64,000 nt of DNA from Sneathiella litorea. Lineage in GTDB: Bacteria; Pseudomonadota; Alphaproteobacteria; Sneathiellales; Sneathiellaceae. The stretch is from positions 993,874 to 1,057,873 of the forward strand of contig NZ_WTUW01000002.1 of the NCBI RefSeq assembly GCF_009882915.1, read 5' to 3'. The position numbers and the translations under genes are program-made. The notes beneath the pieces were generated by a model. That model was not told the DNA's origin. It worked only from the letters and a program-made list of their open reading frames with translations, and searched no databases. Every line of letters starts with the position of its first letter. Within the stretch, counting starts at the first letter, position 1. Positions 16,284 through 23,820 of the stretch are shown in pieces.

Positions 16284-17489
16284 CTAGTTCAAAAGCAGTT
16301 CTGATGTCGCCAGGTTGGCAGGAGATAAAATCACTGGCTTGCCATCCTGAATCTGGATAATAGGCAGGTTGCGATTATCGTTCAGGCCGTCTTCGCGAAA
16401 CTTGATTGGGCCATAGAAAGTATCGATTTCAAGAGTCTGGAGCGCTTCGCGTACGGCATCACGGTCCAGCGTCCCCGCCTTTTCAATCGCTTTTTGCAGA
16501 GAGATCATGGCAGCAGCAGAAGAAGCGTGAACGTAGTCTGGGTCCTCACCAGAGGCTTTTTGAACCGCTTCTGTGAAAGCCTGCGTCGTTCCAAATACAT
16601 CATCCCCGGAATAGCCAGCGGAATAGTGCCACCAGGTTGCACTGGTCACATTTTCAGCAAGCGGGCCAAGATTTTCGACAAACTCGCGATAGGCCGGGCC
16701 GGTAATCATTGTAATAACCGGTGCATTGAGCCCCTGCTCCGCCATTTGCTTGCGAACAAGAACAAGATCTTCCGTATAGCCGGTAACGTAAATCCAGTCC
16801 GGCGCAGCAGTACGCATTCCTACCGTGGCGGTCGCGTGATCAAGCGTTCCGACGGGATACAGCTCCTCATAAACGACCTCAAGCCCACGCGCGGTTGCGC
16901 CCTTTGACATCAATGTCGCCATGATTTTCGGGAATACGTCGTCACGACCATAGATGGCGATCTTTTTCATGTCAGGCTTCTTCGCCATAAACAAATCCAA
17001 CATACCATCAATTAATCCGCCTGACGGCGCGAGCGTACCAAACAGGTTCTTGAAGCCCTGATTATGGACTGGCTCAGATGATGCTACGGCAATGATTGGA
17101 ACACCATAACGCTCAGCCACCCCAGCGGTAATCTTCGAATGCCCCGAACCAAAGGGAGCAGTCAAAAAATCCACTTTATCGTCAATAATCAGCTTCTCCG
17201 CCAGCTGGCTCGCCCGCTTGCCGTCGGTCTGATAGTCATAGGTGATCAGCTCAACCGGCATCATCACACCGCCGACATTAATGCCTCCTTCGGCATTAAC
17301 CCGCTCAAGCCACAGATCATAGGCAAGTTTTTGCTTCTTCCCTTCCGCAGCAAGACCGCCGGAAAGCGCCAAGGGCGCCCCTATTTTCACGACACCATCC
17401 GCCGCAGAAGCCTGTCCCGCGAAAGTAATAGCAGCTACACCCGCTGCAGCGGCAGCGACCTTGAGCCTATTTAGAAATCCCTTCTCCAT
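16284..17489 (-). CDS. HAAT-family periplasmic substrate-binding protein 2
   Basis: A 401-residue receptor with a signal peptide (KGFLNRLKVAAAAAGVAAI..GQASA, cleavage near ASA-AD) and the type I periplasmic-binding fold. It is a close paralogue of the protein at 13835-15049, sharing GAPLAL.GGLA.EGKKQ, YDYQTDGKRA.QLAEKLI and YGRDDVFPK. It has no permease of its own nearby, so both receptors probably share livHMGF with different ligand preference or affinity. The ATG at 17489 is preceded by AAGGATGG. It has its own sigma-54 promoter at 17559-17574 and is followed at 24 nt by the dioxygenase gene. Confidence 0.88.
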   Translation of the reverse strand: MEKGFLNRLKVAAAAAGVAAITFAGQASAADGVVKIGAPLALSGGLAAEGKKQKLAYDLWLERVNAEGGINVGGVMMPVELITYDYQTDGKRASQLAEKLIIDDKVDFLTAPFGSGHSKITAGVAERYGVPIIAVASSEPVHNQGFKNLFGTLAPSGGLIDGMLDLFMAKKPDMKKIAIYGRDDVFPKIMATLMSKGATARGLEVVYEELYPVGTLDHATATVGMRTAAPDWIYVTGYTEDLVLVRKQMAEQGLNAPVITMITGPAYREFVENLGPLAENVTSATWWHYSAGYSGDDVFGTTQAFTEAVQKASGEDPDYVHASSAAAMISLQKAIEKAGTLDRDAVREALQTLEIDTFYGPIKFREDGLNDNRNLPIIQIQDGKPVILSPANLATSELLLN

Positions 17490-17558
17490 TGCACACCATC
17501 CTTCCTATTCAAAATCTTCCATTGGCAACCTTGTAAGGGCTGACCACCTTTGAAGGAG

Positions 17559-17574
17559 AGCAAGAAGCATGCCA
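17559..17574 (-). promoter_or_regulatory. Sigma-54 (-24/-12) promoter of binding protein 2
   Basis: On the minus strand TGGCATGCTTCTTGCT has the RpoN -24/-12 elements with the required 10 bp between GG and GC. With upstream ACGACTT it is nearly identical to the promoter at 15122-15137: the block TACGACTTTGGCAT is shared exactly. The predicted start is near 17548, about 60 nt before the ATG, the same geometry as the paralogue. Confidence 0.8.
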
Positions 17575-17924
17575 AAGTCGTATGTACAACTATAGTAAAT
17601 ACATTTTTATTAAGGAAGGTTTCTAAACCCGCAAAAATGCGCACTTTTTGACCATACTTTAGACTGAAATGCTTATATTATATGCAATCAACAAATTGCC
17701 AAATTCTTGCTCAAAACATCAAGAGAATGAACATATTTCGTTGATTACACGTTTTGGGTTATGGAAGAAGAACAACAGAAACCATGCGAACACTATCCGC
17801 TTCTGAAAGAGGCCTCCCTTGGTCAACCACTTGCCATTAAATTCATATCCACTGACCGCGACAGCCAGGGTATCAGAAGACATCTGCATACCTGGCACGG
17901 CTGGATTGCTTGCAGGGAATTGTT
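17575..17924. other. Intergenic region upstream of the second sigma-54 promoter
   Basis: This AT-rich 350-nt stretch holds the TACAACTATAGTAAATACAT segment conserved upstream of both sigma-54 promoters, a likely place for an activator site. A 55-codon plus-strand frame (17761-17928, MEEEQQKPCEHYPL..) can be read but has no recognised relatives and no clear ribosome binding site, and it runs into the LysR remnant. I do not call it a gene. Confidence 0.35.
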
Positions 17925-18068
17925 TTAGGTGGCTGGGCCCTTCGCATCATACTCAGCTACTAAAAAGTCAATGAAACTCCGCACGGATGACAGGAGGCCA
18001 CGCCGCGTCGGAAATATCGCCTGAACTATGCCTGTAGTTGGTAGCCATGCCATCAAACCTTGCTCAAT
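17925..18068 (-). pseudogene. C-terminal remnant of a LysR-type regulator
   Basis: The minus strand reads ..GLMAWLPTTGIVQAIFPTRR followed by GLLSSVRSFIDFLVAEYDAK and a stop at 17925. This is the typical last 45 residues of a LysR effector domain (..AVFPSRR.L.P.VRAFIDFL..). Translating upstream, a stop codon appears near 18090 and no DNA-binding domain follows; instead the pirin remnant begins on the other strand at about the same point. The regulator is therefore cut off and cannot be functional. Confidence 0.75.
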
Positions 18069-18323
18069 ACAGACATTCCAGAGGGACATACACTGTCAGT
18101 GCTCGTTCTTTCCGGAACTATTGAGGTAAACGGCCAGGAAATTGCCCGCGAGGCTCAAATGGTCCTGCTCGGCCGCGATGGTGGCGGGGTAATCATTGAA
18201 GCGAACAATGACGCCAAGCTTCTTGTCCCAACAGGCCCGCCAATTGAGGGGCCGGTCATCGCACATGGCCCGTTTGTCATGAACACTGCCGAGGAGATCA
18301 ATCAAGCAATGAGGGATTTCTAA
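18054..18323 (+). pseudogene. C-terminal remnant of a pirin-family protein
   Basis: About 88 residues (TLLNTDIPEGHTLSVLVLSG .. GPFVMNTAEEINQAMRDF) match the second cupin domain of pirin, whose typical ending is GPFVMNT.EEI.QA..D. The iron-binding first cupin domain is absent: the frame upstream meets a TAG at 18042-18044. A TTG at 18060 could start it but lacks a ribosome binding site. The fragment abuts the LysR remnant head to head, which points to one deletion that removed both N-terminal halves and the promoter region between them. Confidence 0.78.
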
Positions 18324-18370
18324 AGCGGAAACTTCGGCACGTTACTCGCAGCAGAAACGGCATGAACTGA

Positions 18371-18400
18371 GACGGCTCTAACTTGCTGGTTGGAGCCGTC
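18371..18400. terminator. Strong hairpin between the pirin remnant and the ABM gene
   Basis: GACGGCTCTAAC and GTTGGAGCCGTC form a 12-bp stem with one G-T pair and a 6-nt loop, followed by CTTTACT on the plus strand. It sits between two convergent units and probably ends transcription of the former pirin gene. The U-run is short. Confidence 0.6.
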
Positions 18401-18465
18401 CTTTACTAATGTTTTCCCAAAGAGTGCTTTCTTTCATTCATTCAAAAAACCCTTCCGCTTCTCTG

Positions 18466-18813
18466 CTAGCCTTTATGCTCCGCTTTGCTATCCACGGGCA
18501 CTTCATCCCGTTCATGCATTCCATAATCGCGTATTACACTGGCAATGCGTATTCTATAATCCTCGAAGATGGAGGCGCGCCCCATGGCCTGGGCGCGGCG
18601 GTGAAGCTCAGTATTGCGCCATTGTTTAACCGCCGCCTCGTCGCGGAAGAAGGATATTGATAGAATTTTTGCCTCGTCTGTCAGGCTTTGAAAACGCTCG
18701 ACTGAGATAAATCCGTCAATTTCCTCAAGTATTGGGCGAAGGTCTGCGGCTATATCCAGATATTGCTGTTTACGCTCACGATATGGACGAACCTCAAATA
18801 TAACTGCAATCAT
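18466..18813 (-). CDS. Antibiotic biosynthesis monooxygenase (ABM) family protein
   Basis: A 115-residue ferredoxin-like alpha-beta barrel of the ABM family. It shows IAVIFEVRPYRERKQQYLDI at the N-terminus and GFISVERFQSL..ILSISFFRDEAAVKQWRN in the middle. These small cofactor-free proteins act as monooxygenases, isomerases or haem-degrading enzymes, and the reaction cannot be told from sequence. The C-terminal tail ERDEVPVDSKAEHKG is polar. It has a good upstream AGGAGAT. A 12-bp palindrome lies 30 nt before the start, and it is divergent from the TetR gene. Confidence 0.8.
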   Translation of the reverse strand: MIAVIFEVRPYRERKQQYLDIAADLRPILEEIDGFISVERFQSLTDEAKILSISFFRDEAAVKQWRNTELHRRAQAMGRASIFEDYRIRIASVIRDYGMHERDEVPVDSKAEHKG

Positions 18814-18842
18814 CGCTTATCTCCTATTTTTCTCAGTCAACT

Positions 18843-18854
18843 ATACGGCCGTAT
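18843..18854. promoter_or_regulatory. Perfect 12-bp palindrome upstream of the ABM gene, operator candidate
   Basis: ATACGGCCGTAT is a perfect palindrome 30 nt before the ABM start. GC-centred palindromes of this form are typical TetR-family operators, and a TetR gene begins about 300 nt away on the other strand. The rest of 18855-19147 holds no recognised gene. The link to that regulator is inferred. Confidence 0.4.
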
Positions 18855-19147
18855 CGACAGAATGTTCCTGTGAGACAGAGCCTTTGCTATAAAAACCCCC
18901 TTAACTCTTCGTTGCCATTACTGGATAGAAATTACAACAGTTTTAAAGCAATCTATAGTTATTAAAAAGCAATTGTTCCGCCATATCCGATAGTCTAGGA
19001 ATAAAGGGTCTGGAGTGTGAATATTACTGCATTTTCTGGCTCCTGCTGATCCTTTGGCAACCTATCCAAAAATGCCCGCGGAATATGTTGTTTGATTTAT
19101 CCCGGGCATACGATTAACTTCCGGCCTAAGTGATAGGAGAAAAAATC

Positions 19148-19795
19148 TTGCAGCAATCCGGCCAGAAGAAAACGAGAAATGCTGAGCTTACAAAGGCAAA
19201 AATACTCGAATGTGCAACGCATGAATTTTCCCGGCACGGCTTTGCCGGCGCCCGTGTCAGCGGCATCACCAAGCGGGCCGGCGTCAACATCAATCTGGTA
19301 TATCATTATTTTTCCGGAAAAGAGGGCCTGTTCATTGCCGTGATGGAGCGAGCGTATAAAACCATACGCTCTCACCACAATGACACGGAGATACGCGGCC
19401 TCGACCCGATCGAAGCGATGGAGACGCTTGTACGCTCAACCTTCCAGCTGTTCCTGAAGAAACCGGAGATCATCGGGCTTCTGAACGCCGAAAATCTGTA
19501 TAGCGCGTCCCACATCAGGAAATCAAAAGAGATTGAAACCCTCTATCACCCCCTGCTGGAGGCAATTGAGGAAATATTGGAGCGCGGCGCAAAGGAAGGA
19601 AAGTTCCGCTCCAACGTTGACCCGATCGACCTGTTCATCTCGATCAATGCCGAGGGATATATGTTCCTCTCCAACTGCCACACACTTGGCTTTGTCTTGC
19701 ACGAAAACCTGATGGACCCGGAGCGGGTTCGCCAACGCGAAGAGCATATCGTCAAGGTCATTTTATATTTTCTACAATTTCAACCGCCCCAATAA
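19148..19795 (+). CDS. TetR-family transcriptional regulator
   Basis: A 215-residue regulator. The N-terminal helix-turn-helix is clear: TKAKILECATHEFSRHGFAG..VSGITKRAGVNINLVYHYFSGKEGLF (residues about 17-62). The C-terminal ligand domain resembles TetR_C_6/RutR-like regulators in length and layout. The start is taken as TTG at 19148 because AGGAGA lies 7 nt upstream; the GTG at 19130 is within the same frame but has no such site. It precedes the catabolic operon at 19891 on the same strand, and a double palindrome sits between them, so it probably represses that operon. Confidence 0.85.
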   Translation: MQQSGQKKTRNAELTKAKILECATHEFSRHGFAGARVSGITKRAGVNINLVYHYFSGKEGLFIAVMERAYKTIRSHHNDTEIRGLDPIEAMETLVRSTFQLFLKKPEIIGLLNAENLYSASHIRKSKEIETLYHPLLEAIEEILERGAKEGKFRSNVDPIDLFISINAEGYMFLSNCHTLGFVLHENLMDPERVRQREEHIVKVILYFLQFQPPQ

Positions 19796-19823
19796 CCCCA
19801 CCCTTATAAGGTGAAAAATAATC

Positions 19824-19874
19824 TTGACTCGAATTTCGTTATGCGATTAATTAATTAAACAATTAATTAATTAA
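19824..19874 (+). promoter_or_regulatory. Operon promoter with a tandem palindromic operator
   Basis: TTGACT (19824-19829) is a good -35; TTAATT at 17-bp spacing is a weak -10. From 19847 to 19874 the 12-bp self-palindrome TTAATTAATTAA occurs twice, separated by ACAA, covering the -10 and start region and ending just before the GGGAG ribosome binding site. A protein bound here would block the polymerase. The TetR encoded 50 nt upstream is the likely binder. Confidence 0.6.
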
Positions 19875-19890
19875 GGGAGCAGGGCATCCG

Positions 19891-20934
19891 ATGAGCCAAA
19901 CCATAACATTCGATAACCTTCCAGACACCATTGCAGATGAAGAAGCGTTGGAGGAACTGTTGTCGACGCCGCCACAATGGCTTGTGGATACATTTCGGTC
20001 TCTGGATGGAGATATAATTGTTCTCGGTGTGGGTGGTAAGGTCGGACCAACTCTTGCTCGCATGGCAAAACGCGCGGCACCTGAGAAACGAGTAATCGGC
20101 GTTGCCAGGTTTTCAGATCAGGATGTCAAGGCCCGGCTCGAAAGCTGGGGTGTCGAGACGATTGCCTGTGACCTTTTGGATAGAGAGGCTGTCGCAAATC
20201 TTCCGAAGGTGAAGAATGTTATCTATATGGCAGGAAAGAAATTCGGAACCGACGAAGAACCGTCATTTGCCTGGGCAATGAATGCGCATGTACCGGGAAT
20301 AGTTGCAGAGGAATTCAAGGAGTCACGAATAGTGGTCTTCTCTACCCTCTGTGTTTATCCCTTTGCGTCCATTAATTCCGGTGGATGGAGTGAGGAAGTA
20401 CAGCCAAAGCCTCTCGGAGACTATGCGAACTCTTGTGTAGGAAGAGAGCGGATTTTCCGACATTTTTCAAATAAGTATAAAACGGAAGGCCGTCTTATCC
20501 GGCTCAATTACGCAATAGATATGCGCTATGGTGTGCTTTACGACATTGCAAGCTGGGTCCGGGATGACACTCCAATTCCAATTGCAACGGGCTTTGCATC
20601 TGTAATCTGGCAAGGCGATTCAACAGCACAAATTCTGGGTTCATTAGCACATTGTACCTCCCCGGCAACTCCTTTGAATGTTGGAGGGCCGGAGCATATG
20701 AGCGTGAGAATGGCTGCTATGGAATTTGGCCGCCGCCTAGGAAAGACTCCGATATTTGAAGGGGAAGAAGCTGGCGATGGGTGGCTTAACAATACGTTGG
20801 AAGCGCAGCGCTTGTTCGGCTACCCGACGGTGCCGCTCGCTAAAATGCTGGATTGGGTGAGCGATTGGGTATCCCGGGACATGCCCGTTCACAATAAACC
20901 AACATGCTATGAAGTCCGTGATGGATATTTCTAG
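19891..20934 (+). CDS. NAD(P)-dependent epimerase/dehydratase-like protein (atypical SDR)
   Basis: A 347-residue extended-SDR protein. About 40 extra residues precede the Rossmann strand DIIVLGVGGKVGPTLARMAKRA (GxGGxxG). The region of the catalytic triad reads FSTLCVYPF..GDYANSCVGRERIF: the tyrosine is present but the lysine expected four positions later (YxxxK) is replaced by cysteine. The protein may bind NAD without classical SDR chemistry or use another base. It is the first gene of the operon, with GGGAG 10 nt before ATG. A sugar-acid substrate is plausible from the neighbours, but not shown. Confidence 0.75.
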   Translation: MSQTITFDNLPDTIADEEALEELLSTPPQWLVDTFRSLDGDIIVLGVGGKVGPTLARMAKRAAPEKRVIGVARFSDQDVKARLESWGVETIACDLLDREAVANLPKVKNVIYMAGKKFGTDEEPSFAWAMNAHVPGIVAEEFKESRIVVFSTLCVYPFASINSGGWSEEVQPKPLGDYANSCVGRERIFRHFSNKYKTEGRLIRLNYAIDMRYGVLYDIASWVRDDTPIPIATGFASVIWQGDSTAQILGSLAHCTSPATPLNVGGPEHMSVRMAAMEFGRRLGKTPIFEGEEAGDGWLNNTLEAQRLFGYPTVPLAKMLDWVSDWVSRDMPVHNKPTCYEVRDGYF

Positions 20935-20956
20935 GGTCTACCTGAAGGAAAGAACA

Positions 20957-21886
20957 ATGAAATTCGAAGGTACAATTCCAGCAGTCTTATGCCCTTTTCT
21001 GGATAACGACCAAATTGATGAAGCGGGATACGCCGCCCACCTGGAAGACGTCGGAGCCGCGGAAGGTGTTACCGCGATCACCGTAAATGGTCACGCGTCC
21101 GAGATGGTCTCCTGCAGCTTTGATGAGCAGCGGCTTATCCTTGAAAAGACCCTTGATGTCGTCGGATCAAAATTTCCGATTATCGGCGGCGTATATAATG
21201 GCAGTTCAAAACAGGCTGCCGAAATCGCCAGAATGTCGGAAGCCGCAGGCGCCAAAGGCCTATTGATCTTCCCGTCAGATGTTTTGCAGATGGGCGGACA
21301 ACTAAAGCCGGATATGGCCCTGCGCCACTATGGAGAAATTGCAAGCGCAACCAGTCTGCCTTTCATCATTTTCCAGTATCCAGAAGCATCCGGAATGCAG
21401 ATTCCATTGGACACGCTAGTCAAGCTGGCAGAGGAAATTCCAACTTTCGCGGCGATCAAGGATTGGTGCAATAACCCGCTTCAGCATCAATATCACATTG
21501 ATGTTCTTCATAATCTGCCACGGCCGGTTTCGGTTCTAACCACTCATTCTTCATGGCTGCTGCCATCACTTGTGATGGGACCAAAGGGCCTGCTATCCGG
21601 CGCAGGTAGTGTTATTGCTGCGGAACAGGCGCAACTGCTGAAATTTGTTCAATCGGGCGACTTGAAAAGTGCACAAGAGCTGGATCAACGCCTGCGGCCC
21701 ATCGTCAATGCGTTCTATTCAGATCCATTTCTGGATATGCATAACAGGATGAAGGAAGCCCTGGTTATGCTCGGACGTTTTCCAAGCGCACGCGTACGTC
21801 CACCCCTTACTAAAATTACTGAATCTGAAAGGTCTAAGTTGCGAGAAGCGCTCCTTGCATCCGGCCTTATGACGTCCAAACCATAA
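20957..21886 (+). CDS. Dihydrodipicolinate synthase/N-acetylneuraminate lyase family aldolase
   Basis: A 309-residue class I aldolase-type TIM barrel. It begins FEGTIPAVLCPFLDNDQIDE, typical of the family, with IIFQYPE carrying the conserved tyrosine and FAAIKDW carrying the Schiff-base lysine. The usual G(T/S)TGE motif is replaced by VNGHASEM, so the substrate is probably not aspartate semialdehyde; members of this type act on keto-acids, including keto-deoxy sugar acids. The ATG at 20957 is preceded by AAGGAAAG; the frame open to 20909 overlaps the upstream gene and is not used. Confidence 0.83.
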   Translation: MKFEGTIPAVLCPFLDNDQIDEAGYAAHLEDVGAAEGVTAITVNGHASEMVSCSFDEQRLILEKTLDVVGSKFPIIGGVYNGSSKQAAEIARMSEAAGAKGLLIFPSDVLQMGGQLKPDMALRHYGEIASATSLPFIIFQYPEASGMQIPLDTLVKLAEEIPTFAAIKDWCNNPLQHQYHIDVLHNLPRPVSVLTTHSSWLLPSLVMGPKGLLSGAGSVIAAEQAQLLKFVQSGDLKSAQELDQRLRPIVNAFYSDPFLDMHNRMKEALVMLGRFPSARVRPPLTKITESERSKLREALLASGLMTSKP

Positions 21887-21952
21887 TAAAAACCCTGCTT
21901 TGGATATAACAAATAAGAAAAGAGCGTAAATTACAGGAAACGGGAGGTTTCA

Positions 21953-22954
21953 ATGAAAATTAAGAAAAACGCACTACTTGGCGTGCTGGCGCTGTCTGCC
22001 GCCGCCTTCGCAACCACCGCCGCAAAAGCGGCAGATGAGGTCAGCGTGATCCTGAACTGGACCACCGCTGGCGCGCATTCGCCGCTCTACTTTGCCAAGA
22101 AAAATGGCTGGTTTGAGGAAGCTGGCATCGACCTCGAAATCGAACAAGGCAAAGGTTCCACTCTCTCCGCCCAGAAAGTAGGTTCGGGCGCGACAGAATT
22201 TGGTATTGCGGACCTCGGTACAGCCATGGTTGCCAAAGGAAGCGGTGCGAACATTGTTGCCGTTATGAACATCTTCGCCAATTCCCCCTACCAGATGTAC
22301 TGGCTTAAAAGTTCCGGCATCAAGGGGCTTGAAGATTTTCCGGGCCGCAAGTTTGGTAACCCTCCAGGGGATGCAGCGCGGGCCATGTGGCCGGCCTTCG
22401 CACAGGTCAACGGCATGAATCCGGATGATCTCAAATGGGTCAACATCGCACCAAATGCCAAGGTGAGCGCCCTTAAATCCGGTGCTGTTGACGGCACGAC
22501 CTTCTTTGCCAACTACCACTACATCATGGAAGGCGCTTTTGGGGATGATCTCGGCTGGCTCGCATGGTCAGAGATGGGGCTTAACCCCTATGGCAACTCC
22601 TTCATTGTAAATGGTGATTTCCTGAAAGAAAACCGGGATACGGTCGCCCGCTTTGTCAAGGTTGCCCAGAAAGCCTACCGCCACTGCGTCGATCATGGTG
22701 AAGAATGCGTGGCGGTTCTGCCCGAATACTCCTCCGGTCTAAAGCCAGAGAACGAAATCAAGAACTGGAATGGCGTTATCAGTCTGATGACCGATGATTT
22801 TTCCACTTCGAAAGGTCTTGGTTATTTTGATCCGGCCCGGGTCAATGATGACTACAAACTTGTCTCCACCTATTTCAAGATTAAGGAACCCTTTGATCCA
22901 TCAGCATTCTTTACGAATGAATTCATCGATGAATCTGTCTTGATGAAGAAATAA
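21953..22954 (+). CDS. NMT1/SsuA-type ABC transporter substrate-binding protein
   Basis: A 333-residue periplasmic receptor with a clear signal peptide (KKNALLGVLALSAAAFATT..AKA, cleavage AKA-AD). The mature part has the NMT1/THI5-like fold: VSVILNWTTAGAHSPLYFAK, KNGWFEEAGIDLEIEQGKGS and LKSSGIKGLEDFPGRKFG. Relatives bind sulphonates, nitrate, riboflavin, pyrimidine precursors or aromatic acids. GGGAGG lies 7 nt before the start. It forms an importer with the next two genes. Confidence 0.87.
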   Translation: MKIKKNALLGVLALSAAAFATTAAKAADEVSVILNWTTAGAHSPLYFAKKNGWFEEAGIDLEIEQGKGSTLSAQKVGSGATEFGIADLGTAMVAKGSGANIVAVMNIFANSPYQMYWLKSSGIKGLEDFPGRKFGNPPGDAARAMWPAFAQVNGMNPDDLKWVNIAPNAKVSALKSGAVDGTTFFANYHYIMEGAFGDDLGWLAWSEMGLNPYGNSFIVNGDFLKENRDTVARFVKVAQKAYRHCVDHGEECVAVLPEYSSGLKPENEIKNWNGVISLMTDDFSTSKGLGYFDPARVNDDYKLVSTYFKIKEPFDPSAFFTNEFIDESVLMKK

Positions 22955-22998
22955 GCTTTCAAGACAAACGGACATAACTAGAAAAAACAGGTGATGGC

Positions 22999-23820
22999 AT
23001 GAGTCAAGCGAGTACCAATCCCGGCATTTCGCAGGAGGGGAGTGACGTTCCTACGGCCCCTCCCCCCCAGAATTTCGTCAAAAAATACTCTGGGCCAATA
23101 GCCGTCCAGATTGCGTGTATAGCGTTATGGCAACTGATCTCCACCACAGGAGGGTTGCCCAGCTATATCCTGCCATCACCGATCGAGACCCTTGCCACGT
23201 TGGCCGATGGGTCAAATGACTGGTTTAACAACACAATGGTGACAACCGTGGAGATTTTCGGCGGGTTTATCCTCGCCGTTATTGTCGGGGTCGCAATCGC
23301 CTTGTTCTTTTCCTGGAGCACGCGGCTGTTCACCCTGTTCATGCCCCTTTTGGTCGCTCTGAATATGGTCCCGAAGGTAGCGCTTGGCCCCATCATTATT
23401 GTGTGGTTCAGCTATGGTATTTTTACCAATACGCTTATTGCCTTCGCAATTTGCTTTTTCCCGATCGTGATCACAACCGCCCGTGGCCTTCGAGAGATAG
23501 AACCTGAGCTTCTATATCTATCGCGCACGCTAAAGGCTTCCAAATGGCAGATCTTTACTAAAATCCAGTTTCCAGGATCCCTGCCCTACCTGTTTTCCGG
23601 CATGAAGGTATCTGCGGTCCTCGCCGTTGCCGGCGCCATCGTCGGGGAGTTTATCGGATCGGAAAGAGGCCTTGGCTATCTGATGCTGCAAGTACAGATT
23701 AACCTGGATACCGCGACAATGTTCATGGCCGTTCTGATGATTACATTGGTCGGTGTCATACTCTATGGCGCCGTTGCCTTTCTTGAGTTCATACTTGTTA
23801 AACGTGGAGGGCAGGCATAA
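22999..23820 (+). CDS. ABC transporter permease (SsuC/TauC type)
   Basis: A 273-residue permease with about six membrane spans. A cytoplasmic Pro-rich N-terminus (about 30 residues) is followed by IALWQLISTTGGLPSYILPSP. The EAA loop is EIEPELLYLSRTLKASKWQIF..IQFPGSLPYLFSGMKVS. The last base is shared with the ATPase start (TAATG), showing translational coupling. Confidence 0.9.
   Translation: MSQASTNPGISQEGSDVPTAPPPQNFVKKYSGPIAVQIACIALWQLISTTGGLPSYILPSPIETLATLADGSNDWFNNTMVTTVEIFGGFILAVIVGVAIALFFSWSTRLFTLFMPLLVALNMVPKVALGPIIIVWFSYGIFTNTLIAFAICFFPIVITTARGLREIEPELLYLSRTLKASKWQIFTKIQFPGSLPYLFSGMKVSAVLAVAGAIVGEFIGSERGLGYLMLQVQINLDTATMFMAVLMITLVGVILYGAVAFLEFILVKRGGQA

Noticed and set aside
17761-17928. 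A 55-codon plus-strand frame
   Set aside because: No recognised family and no clear ribosome binding site, and it ends within the LysR remnant. It may be chance.
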